A DNA stretch of 39,712 bases from QHWK01 sp035315685 (GTDB taxonomy: Bacteria; Acidobacteriota; Vicinamibacteria; Vicinamibacterales; CAVVIG01): NCBI GenBank assembly GCA_035315685.1, contig DATFXR010000234.1:1-39712 (forward strand). Reading direction: 5' to 3'. The notes below the pieces were generated by a model. That model saw only the letters and a program-made list of their open reading frames with translations. It was not told the DNA's origin and searched no databases. Each line of letters starts with the position of its first letter. Position 1 is the stretch's first letter. The translations under genes were made by a program, and so were the position numbers. Shown in pieces: positions 7,806 to 15,034 of the stretch.

Positions 7806-9767
7806 ATGCCGATCTACGAATTTGGCCGCTTCACGCTCGACACGACCGAGCACCTGTTGCGTCAAGGCAGCGAACGCATTCCGCTGACGGCAAAGGTCTT
7901 CGCGATTCTCGAAATGCTCGTTGAGGCTGGCGGCCGCATGGTCGACCGCGAGACCTTCCAGGCGAAACTGTGGCCCGATGCGGTCGTCGAGGAACGCAAT
8001 CTCACGGTCAATGTCTCCACTCTCCGCAAGGCGCTTCACGACGACACGGGCGTTCGCTACATCGAAACGATCCCGAAGCTGGGATACCGGCTCACGGTCC
8101 CGGTCAAGAGAGTTGAAGCCGCTGCACCTGCTCCTCTCTTGCATAGCGGAGCTGTTGCGATCGGACCTGTTGCGGGGACCGAAGTTCCCACACCCTCCGG
8201 ATCTTTCGTAGCTGACTCAGTCGCTGATCGCCACTGGATGTCGTGGAGCGGCACGCGGTATCTGGGCCTGCGAGGCGGGTTGGTCGTCAGTGCGATGATC
8301 GCAGCGGTGTCGATCGCTCCGATCGCGCTGTGGCGTGCGCGCGAAACGCGGTTAGCGGGCAACGCGGCTGCGCTGGGCGGTCCCCGGATTGCGGTCCTGC
8401 CGTTTGCCGTAGCGGGCGAGTCGCCCGAGGACTCCGCACTGGGACTGGGACTCGCGGACGCGGTGATCTCGCGGCTTGCGGGAATCGAGGGGATCAGCGT
8501 GCGGCCGATCAGCGCCGTCATGCCGTTCGCCAACGGAGGAGATCCGGTGGCGATTGGCCAATCGCTGCAGGCGGATCGGGTCATCGAAGGCGTGATTCAA
8601 CACTCGGGCACCGTCGCCAAAGTGACGACGCGTATCGTCGATGTGACGAGCGGAGCGACCAGCTGGACCGAGCGGTTCGAGAAGCCGTATACCGGCTTTT
8701 TCGAGCTGCAGGACGCCGTGTCAGCAGCCGTCGCCGGTTCGCTGATGCAGAGAGTCGTGGTCGAGCGCCAGTGGCGAAACTCGTTGCGCCGCCCGGCGAG
8801 CCCTGACGCCTATCGTGCGTATCTCGAAGCGAGGATGCTCATCGGACGGCTCAATGCTCACCCGCCGTCGGTGGATGAGGCAATCCAGGCGTATCGGCGG
8901 TCACTGGCACTCGATCAGACGTTCGCGCCAGCCTGGTCCGGTCTGGCGCGCGCCTACCGGGTGAGGAGCTTCAGTCACGAGACACGGCGCGACGCGCTCG
9001 TAAAGCTGGCGTATGACGCGATTGCGCGGGCGCTCGCGCTCGATCCGCTGCTGCCCGAAGCGCACCTGGCGCACGGGATGATGAAGTACAACTTCGAGTG
9101 GGACTGGATCGGGGCCGAACGCGACATGCAGCGCGCCGTCGACCTGGCGCCGGATGATGAGGATGCGCTCAGTTGGCTCGGCAACGTGCAACGGGGCCTG
9201 GGGAAGCACGAAGAGGCGCTGAGGAATTTCGAGCGCGCGCGGCGGGTGAATCCGATCGGCGCGCGCCACATTCAGATCATGGGGGAGGCGCTCTGGTACG
9301 CGGGCCGCATCGACGACGCGGTCGGCATGCTGGAGCAGGCCGGTCGCCTCAATCCCGCGGATCCCACTCCCCACTGGCTGCGGGCCGCGGTGCTCGACAG
9401 CGCCGGGCGCGGCGACGAGGCGATCGCGCCGCGGCGGCAGGCCGCGCAGTTGACCGGCGATGCGGAATACCTTGCCGGCCTCGACGCGATGCGGTCCAGT
9501 GGCTATCGCGCGGTCCTCGAGTTCGATGTCGCATGGAGAACGAAAAGCCACGACTTCTGGGAGATCGCCGCGCTCCAGACGCAGTTGGGCCGCCGGGCTC
9601 TCGCCATCGACGCCCTCGAGCAATGCGTCGCGGCCAACTGCGCGAATGTGCCCGTACTCGTCGCCGAGCCCCGGTTTCGGCCGCTCTTCGGCGAGCCGCG
9701 TTTTCAGGCACTGGCGGCCCGCGTCCATCTCGCCGAGGTGCTCACCAAGATCGCGGACGGGCAGTAA
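7806..9767 (+). CDS. CadC-like winged-helix regulator with TolB-like and TPR domains
   Basis: 653 residues, ATG 7806. Residues 1-100 form an OmpR/CadC-type winged helix (YEFGRFTLDTTEHLL at the start, then AEERNLTV-like recognition region EERNLTVNVSTLRKAL and the wing YIETIPKLGYRL). One membrane segment lies near 157-178 (GLVVSAMIAAVSIAPIALW). Residues about 193-310 resemble the TolB/FlgO-like domain found in adenylate-cyclase-associated proteins (RIAVLPFAVAG, ADAVISRLAGIEGISV). The rest is TPR-like (DQTFAPAWSGLARAYR, ALDPLLPEAHLAHG and following pairs of helices). This is a one-component, membrane-anchored transcription factor architecture that is common in acidobacteria; signal and targets are unknown. 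No phospho-acceptor domain is present. Confidence 0.85.
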   Translation: MPIYEFGRFTLDTTEHLLRQGSERIPLTAKVFAILEMLVEAGGRMVDRETFQAKLWPDAVVEERNLTVNVSTLRKALHDDTGVRYIETIPKLGYRLTVPVKRVEAAAPAPLLHSGAVAIGPVAGTEVPTPSGSFVADSVADRHWMSWSGTRYLGLRGGLVVSAMIAAVSIAPIALWRARETRLAGNAAALGGPRIAVLPFAVAGESPEDSALGLGLADAVISRLAGIEGISVRPISAVMPFANGGDPVAIGQSLQADRVIEGVIQHSGTVAKVTTRIVDVTSGATSWTERFEKPYTGFFELQDAVSAAVAGSLMQRVVVERQWRNSLRRPASPDAYRAYLEARMLIGRLNAHPPSVDEAIQAYRRSLALDQTFAPAWSGLARAYRVRSFSHETRRDALVKLAYDAIARALALDPLLPEAHLAHGMMKYNFEWDWIGAERDMQRAVDLAPDDEDALSWLGNVQRGLGKHEEALRNFERARRVNPIGARHIQIMGEALWYAGRIDDAVGMLEQAGRLNPADPTPHWLRAAVLDSAGRGDEAIAPRRQAAQLTGDAEYLAGLDAMRSSGYRAVLEFDVAWRTKSHDFWEIAALQTQLGRRALAIDALEQCVAANCANVPVLVAEPRFRPLFGEPRFQALAARVHLAEVLTKIADGQ

Positions 9768-9775
9768 TACTCTCC

Positions 9776-9843
9776 GGTCGTGACCGGCTGTAACCGACCG
9801 TGTCATGGATCCGCGGCGGCACTGTCCGGCTTCAGCCGGACCG
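9776..9843. repeat. REP-like elements between convergent genes, one inside a coding end
   Basis: A degenerate unit (CGGTCG...CGACCG with CCGGCTGTAA between, 9776-9801) is followed by a perfect palindromic unit GTCCGGCTTCAGCCGGAC at 9824-9841. The second unit is inside the SGNH hydrolase gene and is read on the minus strand as VRLKPD, six residues from its C-terminus. Confidence 0.7.
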
Positions 9844-11404
9844 TCTTGCGGATCACGTCCGCCACTCCGCGCGCGATCAATTCGTAGCCGGCGGCGTTGG
9901 TGTGCCAGTCGTCGGCCTGCATGTAGACCTCGCCGAACGTTTCAACCGGCAGAAAGACCGGCGCACCGTCGCGCGATGCGGGAATGACGACACGGCGGAT
10001 GTGCGGGACGTCGAGCCCTTCCCAGCGCCCCGGCGTCCCGCCGTTCGTATAGACGTACGAGAGATGCGTTCCCGGGGCGAACCTCGTCTCGAGGCTCCAC
10101 ACGCCGTCGCCGGCCCGTTCGTCTCCTCCGGTGCCATCGTCGTGCATCAGCACGGTGTTCGGCGACGCGTCGCCGAGCTGCGGATCGGTGCCGGCGATCG
10201 AGATGGCATGCGGGACCGCGTACTGACCTCGCGCGATGCGGAAGATCACGCGGGTCGGCGCCGCAGCCTGGGTACTGGCGGTCGCGCGCGCGGCCGTCGA
10301 ATGCGCGAGCCCGAGCCGCGACTCGACCTCGCGCTCCATCGTCGCTCGCGCGTCTGCGACGAGCTGCAAGCTGTCGACGAGCGGCACGTTGGTATCGGCG
10401 GCCACCGTTTTCAGCAGCCTGCGATAGGGGCTCTCCGCCCACAGCTCGTTGTCGAGCAGGATCACGGCGCCGCCCTGTGATTGCGACACGGCGATCATTT
10501 TGCGCAGGTTCGATTCGTAGTCGCGCGGCGAGACACGCGTCCACGGCTCGATCGCACTGTAGTCCACCGATCCGGATCCGCGATCCTTCGACTGCTCGCG
10601 CAAGTACACGTCGATGGACTTCGGATGGAAGCGCAGCGTCAGCGCCAGATACTTCAGCAGCTTGTAGAACTCGAGCTCCTCGGCGTCCTCGCGAAGCCGC
10701 GTCCGAATCGGCGGCTGCGATGTGGACACCATGTCCCGATCACGATATCCGGCGACCTCGGAGTCGTTCATCCCGAATCCGATCGCCACGACGTCGGGAT
10801 GCCGATCGAGGACACGCGCCTTGAGGAGCTCCAGACCCTGAAATGACGAGTAGCCGAGGACACCGAAATTCTCGACGTCGACGTTCGACGCTCCGCCCGC
10901 CGCGCGGAGGTCCTCGCGCAGCCGGTTCGGATACGTGCGGTCCTGATCGACGTTCATGCCGAAGGTCCACGAGTCGCCGATGCACGCGACGCGAAGCGTA
11001 CCGGCGTTGGCGGCAGCGAACTCGCCGCTGCGGAACCCCTGTGAGTTGAGCGAGATCGTCCACGTCGGGCGGTCGCGAAATTCAGCCGGCAGCGCCGGGT
11101 TGAAGCGGCGCAGCAGCGCGACCCGCGACGCCTCGTTCGGCGCGGGGCCGAAGATGTCGACGTAGGTGCGACGCACGTTCGGTGTATTGCGCCAGATCAA
11201 TCGATCGTCCGGCACGAGAATCAGCAGACGATCCAGCCACGGCGGGGTCGGGCCGTAGTCGTCACCGACGGAGTACGGCAGCGGAATGCGCCGGACCATC
11301 GCGTTGCGCACGGTATAGGTCGCGCGCAGGCCCGCTTCGGCGAAGACGAAAAAAAGGATCGTGGTGGTGCAGCTCTTCAGGATGGTGATGAGCAGCGAAC
11401 GCAT
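9803..11404 (-). CDS. Membrane-anchored SGNH/GDSL hydrolase with inserted beta-sandwich domain
   Basis: 533 residues from ATG 11404; a GTG at 11425 is an alternative and neither has a clear ribosome site. An N-terminal membrane segment (LLITILKSCTTTILFFVFAE) is followed by the SGNH core: block I ACIGDSWTFG (nucleophile Ser near 145), block III FGMNDSE, and the C-terminal DDWHTNAAGY block with Asp and His. An insert before the last block (about residues 385-485; VIFRIARGQYA, ISIAGTDPQLGD, MHDDGTGGDERAGDGVW) looks like a starch-binding or choloyl-type beta-sandwich. The family removes acyl groups from sugars or lipids; an envelope substrate is inferred from the neighbouring peptidoglycan genes. 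The final residues (VRLKPDSAAADP) come from a REP-like repeat. Confidence 0.75.
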   Translation of the reverse strand: MRSLLITILKSCTTTILFFVFAEAGLRATYTVRNAMVRRIPLPYSVGDDYGPTPPWLDRLLILVPDDRLIWRNTPNVRRTYVDIFGPAPNEASRVALLRRFNPALPAEFRDRPTWTISLNSQGFRSGEFAAANAGTLRVACIGDSWTFGMNVDQDRTYPNRLREDLRAAGGASNVDVENFGVLGYSSFQGLELLKARVLDRHPDVVAIGFGMNDSEVAGYRDRDMVSTSQPPIRTRLREDAEELEFYKLLKYLALTLRFHPKSIDVYLREQSKDRGSGSVDYSAIEPWTRVSPRDYESNLRKMIAVSQSQGGAVILLDNELWAESPYRRLLKTVAADTNVPLVDSLQLVADARATMEREVESRLGLAHSTAARATASTQAAAPTRVIFRIARGQYAVPHAISIAGTDPQLGDASPNTVLMHDDGTGGDERAGDGVWSLETRFAPGTHLSYVYTNGGTPGRWEGLDVPHIRRVVIPASRDGAPVFLPVETFGEVYMQADDWHTNAAGYELIARGVADVIRKTVRLKPDSAAADP

Positions 11405-11542
11405 CGTGTGGATCGATTCTGACACGGGTCTGCTGCGCGCGGACGCGACGCCGCCGCCATCGCATGCGATCGCCGCGGCTCGACAGTACTGTGGGAGATG
11501 TGCCCTCGAGCGTCGAGATCTTTACGGATCTTTTCTCCACGC

Positions 11543-11554
11543 CGGCTTCAGCCT
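11543..11554. repeat. Partial REP-like motif at the MepK-like stop
   Basis: CCGGCTTCAGCC matches the core of the REP-like family. Read on the minus strand it holds the stop codon of the M15 peptidase (GGC TGA AGC CGG), as in the ABC ATPase. Confidence 0.45.
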
Positions 11555-12507
11555 TGCCATCGTGCGGCCGTGCCTCTCACGTCGATGTGGACGAATGGCG
11601 GATGGGCCGTGGTCGCCGGATAGAACCCCATCCCACCCTGGAATCTCCGGTACCGTGGCTCCGCGAGCAACTGGTCGATCTGGTCGTAGAGGAACTTCGC
11701 ATCATCGGTATCGACGCGGCCGTCGCGATTGAGATCTTCCATGCGGCTGCGGTTCTGCGGATCGACGTAGATGTCGGCGGCACTTCCCCACTGATGCATG
11801 CTGTAGGTCACGTCGCCGATGGCATGGTTGTAGTACGGCGTCCGGTAGGCACTCATCACGTGCAGCGTGTCGGCGGTGAACCCGATCGCGTTGACGTGCT
11901 CGAGCACCATCTCGAGCTTCATCGGCAGACGTTCCTTCAGCACCAGGTACTTCGGATACGCCTTCGTCGTGTCCTCTTTGCAGACGAACTGCTTCAGCGT
12001 GAAGTGCGGCGACACGTGCGTGCTCTCGTTCTCCCTGGTCACCTCGACGAAGCCGGGCGGCGGCAGGTAGAGCCGGCCGCTGTGGGGCGGCCGCGGCGGG
12101 TACTCGCCAATCGGGTAGCCGTTGAGCATGCCGTTGCGCACCCTGGTGGCCGGCACTGTGACGAACGCGTGCACGGCGATCGAGTCCTTCTTCCCCGGCC
12201 CGTCGAACGTGATGAGATACGCGCCCGGGCGATCGGGCGCGGTCCATTTCCACTGCTGCTGCCCCTGCTGCACGAGTGTGCCGGCGGCGGTCGTCGCGGC
12301 GAAATCTCCGGGCGGCCCGCCGACCGCATCGAAGACGACCGCGGTGCGTGGCGCCGCCAGCACGGCGACATCGCGATAGGCCGATGTCTCGCCATGGAAC
12401 GTCAGCGCGAAGGATGCGGTCTTGGTGTCGAACCGTCCGGCCGCGCCAATGCGGACATCGAGCAGCACCGCTACGGCGGTGACAATCGTCAGGACGAACC
12501 GCATCAT
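11548..12507 (-). CDS. MepK/YcbK-like M15 peptidoglycan endopeptidase
   Basis: 319 residues from ATG 12507, which overlaps the L,D-transpeptidase stop as ATGA; a second ATG follows at 12504. Signal peptide: MMRFVLTIVTAVAVLLDV. A beta-rich N-terminal domain of about 130 residues has no known motif. The C-terminal half is a DUF882/M15-type zinc peptidase: SAYRTPYYN, SMHQWGSAADIYVD (zinc ligands His238 and Asp245) and FVHIDVRG (His307). E. coli MepK cleaves the 3-3 cross-links made by L,D-transpeptidases, and its gene neighbours ycbB; the same pairing is seen here. Between the zinc motifs sits a calcium-loop-like DLNRDGRVDTDD (about 258-269), resembling a dockerin or EF-hand loop. It is much longer than the roughly 180-residue MepK. 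Confidence 0.8.
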   Translation of the reverse strand: MMRFVLTIVTAVAVLLDVRIGAAGRFDTKTASFALTFHGETSAYRDVAVLAAPRTAVVFDAVGGPPGDFAATTAAGTLVQQGQQQWKWTAPDRPGAYLITFDGPGKKDSIAVHAFVTVPATRVRNGMLNGYPIGEYPPRPPHSGRLYLPPPGFVEVTRENESTHVSPHFTLKQFVCKEDTTKAYPKYLVLKERLPMKLEMVLEHVNAIGFTADTLHVMSAYRTPYYNHAIGDVTYSMHQWGSAADIYVDPQNRSRMEDLNRDGRVDTDDAKFLYDQIDQLLAEPRYRRFQGGMGFYPATTAHPPFVHIDVRGTAARWQG

Positions 12508-13862
12508 TGCGCTCTCGCCGCGTCGTGACGACGGTCGAGTCCGTAGACGTCCGGGAACGTCTGCAGCCTGCCGTCTTGCTCCCATGCGGTGAAGTAGAGG
12601 AGGTAAATCGGCAGCGGGTGCTTCAGCTTCACCGCCCGTTCGCTACCACGCTGCATCGCCGCGGCAATTCTCTCGACCGTCCACTCCGGCTGATCGCGCA
12701 GCACATAGCGTGCGAGCGCGCCCGGGTCGTCGAGGCGGACGCAGCCGTGGCTGAAGCTTCGCTCGACGCGATTGAACAGCGCCTGCGCCGGCGTGTCGTG
12801 CAGATACACGTTGTAGTGGTTCGGGAACACGAACTTCACGCGGCCGAGTGCGTTCCCGTGTCCGGGCAACTGGCGGTAGCGGCCGTTGTCGTCCACTTCG
12901 ATGCGCTGTTTCGAGAGAAACTCGGGATCCTTCTCGACCTTCGGTGCAATCTCGTGTTCGACGATCCTCCTCGGGATGTTCCAGGATGGGCTGAACACGA
13001 CGGTCGTCATCGTGTCGGCGAGCACCGGTGTCGGGCTGTCTTTCTTGCCGGTGACGACTTTCATGTCCAGGACGCTCGTGCCGTTCTCGATCGCGTCGAG
13101 GCGAAAGGCCGGAATGTTGACCATGATGTAGCGCGGCCCGAGGCCGTCGGGCAGCCAGCGCCAGCGGTCCATGTTCATCACGATCTGCTGTACCGCAGCG
13201 GTGTCGCCCGCGGTGCGTGCAAGCGAGAGCTGGCGCTTCAGCCCCTGATACTGCGGAAATGCGGGCGCCAGATCGCGGAGCGACTGTTCGACCTTGCCGG
13301 CGCTGATCGCGGACTGCAGCACGGCCGGGAGATCGACACTGCGCTTCACCGCGTGCCACTGCCGATCGATGTTCTCTGGATCGACTGTGCCGTGCGTCAG
13401 ATCCCACGCGTAACGCAGATACGCGAACGACGCACGCACGTCGAGGTCGATCGCGCGATCGCGTGTGAAGCCGGTCCGCGCGGCATCCAGGTCGTCGATG
13501 CCGTAGTCCGCCGGCTCGAGCCCATCCCGATCGGCGGCACCGATCGCGCGCACGAGCGCGTCGAAGTCGCGGCGCAGCCGGCGGCCATCGCTCCAGGCGA
13601 GCCGATACCCCGTCTCGCGGTAGAAGCGCTGCTCGTCCTTCCACACCTTCCGTCCGCGATCGCTTTCGTCGTCGACGAAGCGTGGCTGCGTGCCATCAAC
13701 TGCACTCTGGAGTGCCGCACTCACGCGTGCGTCGGTCGAGCGCGACGCATGCTGTTCGCACGAGGTAACAGTCGCGGCCGCGATCAGCAGAGCCGTGGCA
13801 GTTTTCCCGAATCCCAACGCCCGAATGCCGAGCTCCGAGGAACGGTCCGGCCGGAACGTCAT
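12504..13862 (-). CDS. L,D-transpeptidase of the LdtD/YcbB type, putative lipoprotein
   Basis: 452 residues from ATG 13862. The N-terminal stretch ends in a lipobox-like TVTSC (Cys35), so it is probably anchored to a membrane; a TTG at residue 17 would give a more typical 20-residue lipoprotein signal. Residues about 60-200 resemble the YcbB scaffold domain (RFYRETGYRLAW, DGLEPADYGIDDL). The YkuD catalytic domain carries SFSHGCVRLDDPGALA with nucleophile Cys374 and the upstream His in the DTPAQALFNR region. The enzyme makes 3-3 meso-DAP cross-links in peptidoglycan and is the carbapenem-sensitive class of cross-linking enzyme. It overlaps the MepK-like gene downstream by 4 nt, pairing synthesis and cleavage of the same bond. 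The region coding for residues 8-20 looks like degenerate short repeats. Confidence 0.87.
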   Translation of the reverse strand: MTFRPDRSSELGIRALGFGKTATALLIAAATVTSCEQHASRSTDARVSAALQSAVDGTQPRFVDDESDRGRKVWKDEQRFYRETGYRLAWSDGRRLRRDFDALVRAIGAADRDGLEPADYGIDDLDAARTGFTRDRAIDLDVRASFAYLRYAWDLTHGTVDPENIDRQWHAVKRSVDLPAVLQSAISAGKVEQSLRDLAPAFPQYQGLKRQLSLARTAGDTAAVQQIVMNMDRWRWLPDGLGPRYIMVNIPAFRLDAIENGTSVLDMKVVTGKKDSPTPVLADTMTTVVFSPSWNIPRRIVEHEIAPKVEKDPEFLSKQRIEVDDNGRYRQLPGHGNALGRVKFVFPNHYNVYLHDTPAQALFNRVERSFSHGCVRLDDPGALARYVLRDQPEWTVERIAAAMQRGSERAVKLKHPLPIYLLYFTAWEQDGRLQTFPDVYGLDRRHDAARAQ

Positions 13863-13925
13863 CGTTGAGGTATGGGTGCAAGCCGAGTGCCGTTGACATC
13901 GTGGAGGACACGCTCGCGCCCGTCC

Positions 13926-14717
13926 CTATGCGATCTCGGCGGTCGGCTCGCGGATGGGAAACCGATCGCCGACGAGAACGTCATAGGCCCATGCGCCGAA
14001 GACGCCACCCACACATGGCGCGACGATCGGCACCCACCACCATCCATTCCCCGCCGTGAACACTTCCCCGCCCCAGCCTGCGATAAACGTGAAGAGCCGC
14101 GGGCCGAAGTCGCGCGCCGGATTGATCGCATAGCCCGAGTTGAAACCGAACGTCGCGCCGATGAGCACGACCAGCAGCCCGACGACAACCGGTGCAAGCC
14201 CGGCCGGCGGCGGCGAGTTGCGGCTGTCGGTGATGCCAAGAATCACCGAGACGAGCAGCGCCGTTCCGACGACCTGATCGATGAAGCCGCCGAGCGTGCT
14301 CAAGAACGGCTGCGGATACGTCGCCCAGATCCCGGCGGTACCCTGCGCACCGGCGACCTGGCGCACGCCGCCGTCGAAGGCGCTCAACGCTTCGTGATAC
14401 GTGACGAAAACGACTGCCGACGCGACGAACGCACCTGCAACCTGCGCCAGCACGTACGGCGCGACCTTGTTCCACGGGAACCCTCGCCGCACGGCGAGCG
14501 CGAGCGTCACCGCCGGGTTGAGATGCGCACCCGTGACGCCCGCCGACATGTAGCATCCCATCGTGACGGCGAGTCCCCACGCGATGTTGATCGACAGAAA
14601 CGTTCCGGCGCTGTTCCTGCTCAACACCACTTGCGCGACCACGCCCACGCCAAACACGATCAGGATGAACGTGCCGAGGAACTCGGCGAGCAACTCCCGG
14701 ACTACACTTCGCGCCAT
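13926..14717 (-). CDS. glpF: Aquaglyceroporin, MIP family (GlpF-like)
   Basis: 263 residues from ATG 14717, preceded by GGAGGGG 4 nt upstream (14722-14728). Both half-helix motifs are intact: HLNPAVT in the first half and YAINPARDFGPR in the second. The Asp after the second NPAR is the usual mark of glycerol-conducting members rather than strict aquaporins. Six hydrophobic segments are recognisable, starting LLAEFLGTFILIVFGVGVV. It should mediate passive glycerol, small polyol or water movement across the inner membrane. No glycerol kinase or dehydrogenase lies nearby, so the physiological solute is unproven. It is the first gene of the minus-strand run leading to the L,D-transpeptidase, 63 nt downstream. 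Confidence 0.88.
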   Translation of the reverse strand: MARSVVRELLAEFLGTFILIVFGVGVVAQVVLSRNSAGTFLSINIAWGLAVTMGCYMSAGVTGAHLNPAVTLALAVRRGFPWNKVAPYVLAQVAGAFVASAVVFVTYHEALSAFDGGVRQVAGAQGTAGIWATYPQPFLSTLGGFIDQVVGTALLVSVILGITDSRNSPPPAGLAPVVVGLLVVLIGATFGFNSGYAINPARDFGPRLFTFIAGWGGEVFTAGNGWWWVPIVAPCVGGVFGAWAYDVLVGDRFPIREPTAEIA

Positions 14718-14735
14718 CGGACCCCTCCGGATGTG

Positions 14736-14956
14736 AACCACGGAGACACAGCGACACAGAGAAGAGGCGGGCGTCGCACGCCGCCGCGACGCGGCGGGTT
14801 CGCAATTCCGGAACCGCGTTCTCTGCGGCGCCGGAACGAAGGCCATTGCGTCCTGGCGCGCGACGCGCCATCCACGACCCTGCCCGCCGGTGCCTCCGCG
14901 GACTCCGCGTCTTCTTCGTCTCTGTGTCTTCTCCGTGTCTCTGTGTCTCCGTGGTT
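14736..14956. repeat. Inverted repeat with short-period arms (CGGAGACACAG family)
   Basis: The left arm begins AACCACGGAGACACAG (14736-14751) and is the perfect 16-bp complement of CTGTGTCTCCGTGGTT (14941-14956). Complementarity continues a further 14 bp with two mismatches. Each arm is itself a degenerate repeat of GGAGACACAG/GACACAGAG units at about 9-12 nt spacing. About 160 nt of GC-rich, non-coding-looking DNA lies between the arms. It fills most of the divergent gap between the aquaglyceroporin and the VPS10-like gene. Confidence 0.75.
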
Positions 14957-14960
14957 ACTT

Positions 14961-14992
14961 CTTCGCGGCCTTCGTGGAGCTTCGTGGCTTCG
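14961..14992. repeat. CACGAAG-type short-period repeat (minus orientation)
   Basis: CTTCG-based units (CTTCGCGGC, CTTCGTGGAG, CTTCGTGG) at about 10 nt spacing, directly abutting the right arm of the preceding inverted repeat. The reverse complement contains CCACGAAGGCCGCGAAG, close to the elements at 3685 and 20721. Confidence 0.55.
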
Positions 14993-15020
14993 TAATTCCG
15001 TCTGCCGCGCGGCGCCATTG

Positions 15021-15026
15021 TATAGT
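15021..15026 (+). promoter_or_regulatory. Possible -10 element before the VPS10-like gene
   Basis: TATAGT is the only -10-like hexamer in the GC-rich leader, and no matching -35 was found 16-18 nt upstream. If used, transcription would begin near 15033, favouring a translation start at ATG 15056 or 15068 or a leaderless start at 15035. Confidence 0.25.
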
Positions 15027-15034
15027 GAGCGGCC

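Noticed and set aside
13800..13862. Degenerate repeat and REP fragment in the LdtD N-terminal codons
   Set aside because: CGGCATTCGGG/GGGATTCGGG units and a CCGGCCGGACC fragment are suggestive, but too short and degenerate to call as an element.
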